A stretch of 64,000 bases of DNA, taken from Chaetorhynchus papuensis (taxonomy: Eukaryota; Chordata; Aves; Passeriformes; Rhipiduridae). The stretch spans positions 124,001 through 188,000 of the forward strand of contig VWYX01000908.1 of assembly GCA_013396525.1 (NCBI GenBank), given 5' to 3'. A program made the position numbers and the translations under genes. Below, piece after piece: positions 60,601 to 64,000 of the stretch (its first letter is position 1; the number at the start of each line of letters is the position of its first letter). The notes under the pieces were generated by a model. It was not told where the DNA came from and made no database searches. It was given only the letters and a program-made list of their open reading frames with translations.

Positions 60601-63600
60601 GACACCCCTCCTCACTCAAAGCAGGATCAGTGAGAGTAGGGTGCTCAAGAGTGTGTGTGGTCAGGTTTGGAGTATCTCCAAGTATGGAGACTCCACAGCC
60701 TTTGTGGGCACTTGTTCCAGTGTTGTGAATCAGGCAGTCAGATGCCTTGCAGTCAGCACATGCTGCTCACCAGATGTTTATAAAACGCCTCAGTAAAGCT
60801 TCACAGATTGGCAGACTAATTTTTCTTTAAATTTCTTGAATGCTTTTGTTATGGTTCCTAATAAAAGAAAGAGTTGGACAGAGTTTGAGTTGGCAACTGT
60901 CACAATATGAAATATCTCTTTGGCGCTGATTTAAAAGCAGCATTAAGAATTCAGCTTAAAAAATAATTCTAAGTGCCACTCTCATTTGAGTCTGGTAAAT
61001 GAACCAACAATATTTCTTTGTATCTTGGTCCTGATTGAACAGTGTTAGAGAAACACGTCACAGCTTTTTAGGGAAACCTGCTGGAGCAACAAAAAGCTCC
61101 ATTTTCAGTGTTTTAAGACTGAGACACAATTTTCACATTGCCTTCAACAAACTAGCCACTGAACTATCTGACTTTCTAGACTCCAGTATACTACATGAAA
61201 TACCTAAAAGTGAGGCAATTACTCCAGTTTTCATAGTGTTAGATTTCCCTCCTAGAAACTGGAACCCTCTTGAAAGACTGATGATGAGTAAAACCTGAGT
61301 GAAAATCCACTCCATGGGAAGAACAAAACTACATAGTTCAGGGAAGTAAGATTCATTCTGTCAGTCAGCAACTGAAATTTGTACAGACTGCATCCTTTTA
61401 GCTGTTCCCCAGAAACATTCAACAGTTTATTTTTCTCCCTATTCTCCCTGTAAAACAAATCCTGAACAAATTTTCGTTCCAAAAATTTTAAGTGTTCTGT
61501 TTTCCTTCCTGTGAAGTGAACTGTAATAAATTGCTCTCTAACAGCTTACCCTGGTATTTAAACAAATCAATGCACTACGGGATGCCCAGAACCTTAAGCA
61601 AGCTGCAGAACCACATGAAATATCCTTCTTGGAATATTTTATCTTATTTTTAGTGTTACTAGTAAATCTAATGTGCTTCATCTAAATTGTAATAACTTCT
61701 GATTTCTTTAACTCTTATTTCCTCATTCTCCTTATCCCATCCAATTGGTAAACACTGGGACCTCTGCAGAAACACTAAATTCTTCACTATACACTTCCTA
61801 TTTGTGAAATTTGAAAAATCAGCTGAAACTTGAGAGGGCCGAATTTCTATTTCCCACCTCTGCCACCTCAAAGCTTTCTACAATAATTTATAAACCTTAT
61901 AATAAACACTGGGAACTGCCCTTCTCCACTGGCATAGCTTCTACCATCTGTTCATTCAAAGTTCTCTGAAAAAAATCCTAGGAAATCACCTAGAACACAA
62001 ACACAACTTACACCAGCTTATGAAGCATAAGGAGCAGAAGTATTTCAATAATAGGGATAACACATGAACTGGCATTTACTCAGTGGCCTTGCTGCAGCCA
62101 CATGAAAGCAGTTACATTTAAATTTGTATCACAGAACACTCCTCAGTTCCTCAATTAACCAAATTCTGATTTCTCTACCTTGATGGAAATATTTTGCCCA
62201 TGAGCCGGAGCTGTACTGATTCTGGGTTTGTCAGGACTGTCTGATGGAGAAAAGTCCTCAGCTCAACAATTCTGGCATTCCTCCTGTTTTCATTGTTCAC
62301 ATCAACCCCCAGCAGCAGCATGTCCTGTCCATTGGAATGAAGGTGGAGGGAGCCATTGACATTGTTTTCACCATAACTCTTCAGGGCTGCCTGCACCTGC
62401 ACACAGAGAAAAAGGGGAGCAGGACATTAAGGACCTCAGATTATTATACACAATACTGAAACATCAGTTTGAGCAATGGGACTGCAGACAACAAGGTAGG
62501 ACTGGGCAAAAGTGGAGAGGGGAGTGAAGGGGGAAAGGAGTTCTTAGTTCTAATCTTTGTTTCTCATCATCTAACTCTAGTTTTATTTGGCAATAAATTA
62601 AATTAATATTGCCCAAGTTGAGTCTGTTTTGTCTGTGAAGTTAATGGGTAAGTGATCTCCTTGTCTTTATCCCAACTCTGTCACCATGCTAGAGCTTTCA
62701 ACAAAAAAAATGTGAGCTACATTGAATTTTAAGTACAATTTAGCACAATTTTAAGAGTTTTCCGAATTTCAGCCAAAACACAAGCCAACTATACCAACCA
62801 CATGCAGCTATCTAGCCAGAACAAACTCTGAGTTACCTGTTTCCCTAACAATTTACACCTCTCCACTACAGTTATTGAGTGTATGAACTGCAAAATCTTC
62901 AAGTTCAAGCAACAAGACTGTAATTACCAGGGGACTGACCTGTGAAGACATGTTCTTGTTGATGATGGCTTTTACACTCACACCACAGTCAAAGCGTTCC
63001 AGTTTAGTCTGCCTGGAAAACAGCTCCCCACTTAGGCCCATTGCTTGTGGAAATTCAAGCTATTTGACAAAGTAAAGTATCAGAACAGAACATTGCATTC
63101 CCACCAACTGCCTCATGTGATTTAATGTCTGAACTTCTAGCATGAAGTGAAGGATGAATATAAACAAATGTGTATAAAATTTTACCAATTTTATCCCAAG
63201 GTACTGAAAAATAAATCAAATGCAGTAAAAAAGGCATGAAAACAAAAGGTCAGTGTGTGTCTTACAAGGTATTGTTATTATTATTAATATAAATTATTGA
63301 TCCATAGTTGGACCTGCTGAGATCCCTACAGTTATTTGTCAGGGCCAGGACTCGATTGGATTAGGACATTTACCAGCATCAAACAATTACAATTCTAAAG
63401 ACGACACAGTAAAACAGTCACCAAGACATGAAAAATAAAATGCCAAAAATTAAAACTACCAATACCTGGAATGAGTGTGTCACATCCATGTGTAAAAGAT
63501 GTCTAAAATCTGCCTCACTGGATTTGTCCTGATACCTCCCTAGAAAACTTAGAACATCTTCCTTATTCACCTTTAAGATAGCCTCAAGCTCATGCTTCAC
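26752..63600 (-). CDS. Large lipid transfer protein (apolipophorin-like) with C-terminal vWD and C8-like domains, 5' part outside window
   Basis: Predicted secreted lipoprotein scaffold of the vitellogenin/apoB/apolipophorin superfamily. Exons, 5' to 3': 63466-63600, 62940-63059, 62179-62396, 60345-60538, 58876-59178, 57951-58180, 56742-56903, 56445-56522, 55729-56079, 54800-55156, 53452-53802, 52392-52523, 51595-51744, 51037-51153, 50179-50352, 49252-49459, 48391-48516, 48089-48319, 47882-47919 (tentative), 47506-47584, 46624-46736, 45643-45724, 45295-45432, 44446-44608, 43722-43843, 42457-42525, 41124-41237, 40608-40736, 39966-40127, 38152-38316, 36894-37059, 35751-35935, 35087-35179, 34605-34707, 33498-33685, 32730-32827, 32145-32329, 30889-31091, 30271-30460, 29518-29627, 27502-27621, 26980-27119, 26752-26809 (tentative). 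All have GT donors and AG acceptors. Phases agree everywhere except 49252 to 48516, where an exon seems missing. About 2,280 residues are visible, with some twenty N-glycosylation sequons, which fits a secreted protein. The N-terminal lipid-binding domain is beyond 64,000. It is not apoB, MTP or yolk vitellogenin by layout; orthology to insect apolipophorin is inference. Confidence 0.85.
29518..31091 (-). CDS. LLTP exons 38-40: von Willebrand factor D domain
   Basis: Exons 30889-31091, 30271-30460 and 29518-29627 encode a complete-looking vWD domain. It runs HAMLVGTKHLVTFDGKMYDL, then KCSVLLAKDF, later FQYDLCTVTLAGWHHG, and closes GLFGTNDNEAGNEWMVP followed by FTRSWQ. The G-L-x-G-T-N-D-N-E-x-x-N-E-W signature is typical of LLTP vWD domains. 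Junction codons are all intact (1/2, 0, 1/2). In vitellogenin and apolipophorin this domain lies at or near the C-terminus; apoB-100 and MTP lack it. Confidence 0.9.
32145..32329 (-). CDS. LLTP exon 37: linker with furin-type site before the vWD domain
   Basis: Encodes NCSVAGKLPVLPKADLSLQL and ends EYYRFKRRMMESPFE. It starts with the last base of an AGG arginine codon and ends with the first base of a TAT tyrosine codon, matching both neighbours. The tetrapeptide R-F-K-R fits the furin/proprotein convertase rule R-x-[KR]-R. Cutting there would release the vWD-C8 tail from the lipid-binding body. Whether it is cut is inference. Confidence 0.75.
32730..35179 (-). CDS. LLTP exons 33-36: amphipathic helical region
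   Basis: Exons 35087-35179 (NKLNEIGSLLKAKLIEKIKK), 34605-34707 (VLRRKIPLYLEKIQDLVQQM), 33498-33685 (KPLATLKDAYYDVTLKPLDE) and 32730-32827 (ATQQVLRWAEATFSRAVSKI). About 160 residues rich in K, E, L and Q with heptad-like spacing. This recalls the amphipathic helical segments between beta regions in apoB and apolipophorin. The donor of the third exon at 33496-33497 is weak (ATG/GTTGGT). It was chosen because phase requires it; a better-looking GTATAA four bases on would break the frame. Confidence 0.75.
35372..35383. repeat. Run of twelve C
   Basis: Homopolymer in an LLTP intron. Its length may be unreliable. Confidence 0.85.
35751..40127 (-). CDS. LLTP exons 29-32
   Basis: Exons 39966-40127 (RNQLLYPDKFQLEAVLENIF, with several cysteines in NYCSCLDYY), 38152-38316 (AIILSGKHQLNKDDIILQSE), 36894-37059 (LRAFEDIWLGLTGTAASSSV, ending YYMGYLK) and 35751-35935 (DLEEGMEVSACSDGQQMAV, ending PVLKAE). 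All junctions are in phase. The intron between the first two contains a solo ERVL LTR, and the intron after the third exon's 3' side contains a CR1 fragment. Confidence 0.8.
36771..36880 (-). mobile_element. CR1 LINE 3'-end fragment
   Basis: On the plus strand GTCACAGAATAGCTCCAGTT, then words like TCATCAAGTCCAGCTCCCTG, are the reverse complement of the conserved 3' end of avian CR1 elements. The element is therefore in minus orientation, the same direction as the LLTP gene whose intron it occupies. It is short and diverged, and its left part fades out around 36,880. Confidence 0.7.
38674..39223 (+). mobile_element. Solo LTR of an avian ERVL-type endogenous retrovirus
   Basis: Begins TGTCCTGGTTTCAACTGGGA and ends near TAAACCATGAT. 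In between lie a TATA-like CACATAAACTGGGAGGGG region, a triplet repeat (ATT/ACT with a matching TAGTAG, so a small hairpin at 39064-39105), an ATTAAA polyadenylation signal and TCTTATCTCAACATACAAG. This order matches the common ERVL-family LTRs of bird genomes as I remember them. No internal gag, pol or env sequence flanks it, so it is a solo LTR left by recombination. It sits in an LLTP intron in antisense orientation. Confidence 0.8.
40608..43843 (-). CDS. LLTP exons 25-28
   Basis: Exons 43722-43843, 42457-42525, 41124-41237 and 40608-40736. They begin VELLHPLSIPFPWHARVNLY, followed by the short exon KGLYCAHYSEDKVQGNVTGC, then LQVSGNAGQPAHLQLSLEDK, then LQRIVSMEHLHACGSLEQRP. All are phase 0 except the first, which takes its first base from the exon upstream. 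The alternation of hydrophobic and polar residues suggests amphipathic beta-strands, as in the lipid-facing parts of apoB. Confidence 0.8.
41903..41926. repeat. (GTT)n microsatellite
   Basis: Five to six GTT units in an LLTP intron, within a TTTTG-rich stretch. Confidence 0.8.
44446..46736 (-). CDS. LLTP exons 21-24: beta-rich region
   Basis: Exons 46624-46736 (MTSQEVMTKNETEGALRLTY), 45643-45724 (EELNIKALQTHPFFLQYF), 45295-45432 (VNYDMSEAKGKLYLRMEKRD) and 44446-44608 (LKILPRQLVFMTIYQKGN, ending GLFPKLPGGHGIQ). All junctions are in phase (2/1, 0, 0, 1/2). The acceptor of the third lies about 20 bases downstream of a long pyrimidine run on the minus strand (45452-45487 read in reverse), which explains its unusual AAAAG border. 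Sequons: NET, NFS, NVS, NRT. Confidence 0.8.
45452..45487. repeat. A-rich tract with GAAAAA units
   Basis: Reads as a long pyrimidine run on the minus strand and ends about 20 bases upstream of the acceptor of the LLTP exon at 45295-45432, with no AG between except the acceptor itself. It may serve as that exon's polypyrimidine tract. Confidence 0.8.
47506..48516 (-). CDS. LLTP exons 17-20, including a 71-base intron and a possible 38-base microexon
   Basis: Exons 48391-48516 (EMTCHLTLDVGTQALLPQDF) and 48089-48319 (ends KHSISLLHHLGLPFFLK) are separated by only 71 bases, with a TTAAC-like branch point and T-run. The left edge of the first could instead be 48397. Exon 47506-47584 (VVQRKTLPSDPPPSLQITGH) begins with the last base of a codon, while 48089 ends in phase 0. 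A 38-base exon at 47882-47919 (HRDSGLFPRNLV) with AG and GTACCT borders would bridge this, and is the least certain internal exon. The 3' edge could also be 47500. Confidence 0.65.
49252..50352 (-). CDS. LLTP exons 15-16, followed by a phase break
   Basis: Exons 50179-50352 (58 codons, phase 0-0, HHTLPWLLQARIP) and 49252-49459 (begins IDVVFQGRNATQ, holds VHSSEVLQASGYP, ends after one base of a codon at a good CAG/GTGGGT donor). The next recognisable exon, 48391-48516, needs a phase 0 predecessor. A GAG/GTACTC site at 49313 would restore phase but would cut off the conserved motif, so I prefer a missed exon in 48517-49251. Confidence 0.75.
51037..52523 (-). CDS. LLTP exons 12-14: repeat units split by introns
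   Basis: Exons 52392-52523, 51595-51744 and 51037-51153, all phase 0. The first opens DLGAPMKIDGSGYL like exon 11. The second has THNIQGAADIGVP near its start and ends HFCVNSKQ. The third has AHNIETLKTLQI and ends IEFQ. Together they continue the repeat pattern, but each unit is split between exons here rather than kept in one. Confidence 0.8.
53452..53802 (-). CDS. LLTP exon 11: single-exon repeat unit of 117 residues
   Basis: A phase 0-0 exon of 117 codons. It opens DLSFPTQSRLTGSI and holds RHDLPQLKEIP at residue 54. It ends GACELQMNGDF, QWKILIENQCQTIQ, with 23 residues between the two conserved cysteines. The donor after QTIQ is a canonical CAG/GTATG. The following exon starts DLGAPMKIDGSGYL, repeating the opening of this one. 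Confidence 0.85.
54800..55156 (-). CDS. LLTP exon 10: single-exon repeat unit of 119 residues
   Basis: A phase 0-0 exon of 119 codons beginning RMGLPRAAVLGGSF, with RHSLPWLSQLGLP at residue 54. It ends in the block GRCTLRARGDF, EWTLETETDCQLLQ with 23 residues between the paired cysteines. Placement of the key residues matches the flanking units. It contains extra cysteines (NICNV, NLQCDG, TSCQHE) not shared with them. Confidence 0.85.
55729..56079 (-). CDS. LLTP exon 9: single-exon repeat unit of 117 residues
   Basis: A phase 0-0 exon of exactly 117 codons. It starts TPARVSLNGSIF and carries QHSLPSLHSLGIA at residue 51. It ends with the paired-cysteine block G-x-C-x-L-x(3)-G-E-V, then W, then NKCVSLE, with 24 residues between the cysteines. 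The same skeleton recurs in the next two exons. Sequons NGS, NFT and NET suggest an exposed, glycosylated beta-sheet segment. Confidence 0.85.
56445..56903 (-). CDS. LLTP exons 7-8
   Basis: Exons 56742-56903 and 56445-56522, both phase 0 at each end. They read NFSGKIAAGITTTVE, then SLHHDVGGLMDIVP (the recurring motif), and end GLCNGAIAFHHFE directly before the first single-exon repeat unit. The second exon uses a less typical donor environment, but the GT and the frame agree. Confidence 0.75.
57951..60538 (-). CDS. LLTP exons 4-6: beta-repeat region
   Basis: Exons 60345-60538, 58876-59178 and 57951-58180, joined in phases 2/1, 1/2 and 1/2. Junction codons read through cleanly: FPS-R-LLLSSELKLN, NIHD-G-NINVMINRS and FLKNA-G-LPLEGILTA. 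Each contains the recurring motif H-[STN]-x(3)-L-x-x-[GA]-[ILV]-P: QHTFTGLQAIP, THNINFLKNAGLP and KHNISKIKKHGIP. Sequons occur at NRS, NTT, NGT and NHT. The intron between the first two exons contains a CR1 fragment. Confidence 0.8.
59760..60270 (-). mobile_element. CR1 LINE, 5'-truncated copy
   Basis: The plus strand starts AATCACAGAATAGTTTGGGC, then TTCCAACCCC and TGCCATGGGCAGGGACACTT. This is the reverse complement of the CR1 3' end, so transcription would run leftward. The minus strand also keeps a piece of the C-terminal reading frame of the CR1 polymerase polyprotein (RKKFFIMRVIGKWNRLP). It is more complete than the copy at 36771 and is lodged in the intron between LLTP exons 4 and 5. 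Confidence 0.9.
60539..62178 (-). other. LLTP intron with no further exon seen
   Basis: About 1.6 kb between exons 62179-62396 and 60345-60538. The flanking phases (2 then 1) join directly into an arginine codon, so no intervening exon is needed. No repeat family was recognised. Confidence 0.65.
62179..63600 (-). CDS. LLTP exons 1-3 in window: start of the beta-rich region
   Basis: Exons 63466-63600, 62940-63059 and 62179-62396, all starting in phase 0. The first encodes a mostly helical stretch (VKHELEAILKVNKEDVL) and ends THSFQ. The second opens LEFPQAMGLSGELFSRQTKL, a pattern of the kind seen where LLTP proteins pass from the helical domain into the large open beta-sheet. The third carries the sequon in NNVNGSLHLH and the first clear H-x-x-x-L-x-x-x-P type motif (FLHQTVLTNP). 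The acceptor of exon 2 was set at 63060-63061 because that choice alone keeps phase with exon 1. The last exon ends with two bases of a codon, matching the one-base start of the next. Confidence 0.8.
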
Positions 63601-64000
63601 CTGTGTGTTAAGAATGGGAGTAAGCAAACTGCATTGAGTATTGATCCTGTGCATTATGAAAAATCACAGAAGTCCCTACACATCATGAGAAACGAAAGAG
63701 TTGCAAGATTTTATGTTTTGGCTTAGAATGAAAAACAAGAAAATCAGGAAAAATAGCTACATTTGGTAAGAAAGATGAATAGATACAGCTAGATAAGGGT
63801 GAGAACCCTGAGTCCATTCTATCCCAGTACTTGTTATTATTAATAACATTCATGCATAATAATATTCTAAAAAATAATGGACAGAGTATTCTTATCCTAG
63901 ATTACTACACAACATATTATACAAAATTAAGGAGGTCCAAGGACATAATCCACCTCTGAATATTTTGGTCACAGCAGCTACATGGTGAGGAACTAAAGAC
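63601..64000 (-). other. LLTP intron at the right edge of the window
   Basis: No further upstream exon could be recognised before the window ends. The exon at 63466-63600 starts in phase 0 after a CACACAG acceptor, so the gene must continue to the right, toward its N-terminal lipid-binding domain and signal peptide. Confidence 0.6.

Noticed and set aside
1..64000. tRNA, rRNA, CRISPR or bacterial-type operon features
   Set aside because: None seen. The splice structure, CpG island, CR1 and ERVL elements indicate a vertebrate nuclear genome.

Overview
The window looks like nuclear DNA from a bird. Coding exons are short and scattered among AT-rich introns. One first exon sits in a strong CpG island. 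The recognisable transposons are CR1 LINE 3' ends and a solo ERVL-type LTR with the layout familiar from avian genomes. Only two genes can be supported, and they converge on each other.

Layout: 1-18.4 kb holds no gene I can support, only simple repeats and small inverted repeats. At 18.5-20.6 kb, on the + strand, lies RMI2: a CpG-island promoter carrying a 16-bp minisatellite, two coding exons (19045-19312 and 19890-20038) and a polyadenylation signal at 20630. 20.7-26.2 kb is intergenic. From 26752 to beyond the right edge, on the - strand, runs the 3' two-thirds of a very large gene for a secreted large lipid transfer protein (LLTP; the vitellogenin/apoB/apolipophorin superfamily). I could place 43 coding exons (41 with good support), giving about 2,280 residues. 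The lipid-binding N-terminal (vitellogenin-N) domain would lie beyond 64,000.

The LLTP is the notable content. Read N to C within the window it has: (1) a long beta-rich region of repeats, including three consecutive single-exon units of 117, 119 and 117 residues; (2) about 160 residues of amphipathic helix; (3) a furin-like RFKR site; (4) a von Willebrand factor D (vWD) domain; (5) a cysteine-rich C8-like domain. This tail and the sequence match neither apoB-100, microsomal triglyceride transfer protein nor egg-yolk vitellogenin as I know them. The closest layout is the arthropod apolipophorin type, with a mucin/VWF-like C8 addition. Splice phases agree at every junction except one (between 49252 and 48516), so the gene looks intact but one exon is probably missing from my model.

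The two genes have no evident functional link. RMI2 is a nuclear genome-stability subunit and the LLTP is a predicted secreted lipoprotein; they are simply tail-to-tail neighbours. All product names rest on recognising protein motifs by eye. No database search was possible.
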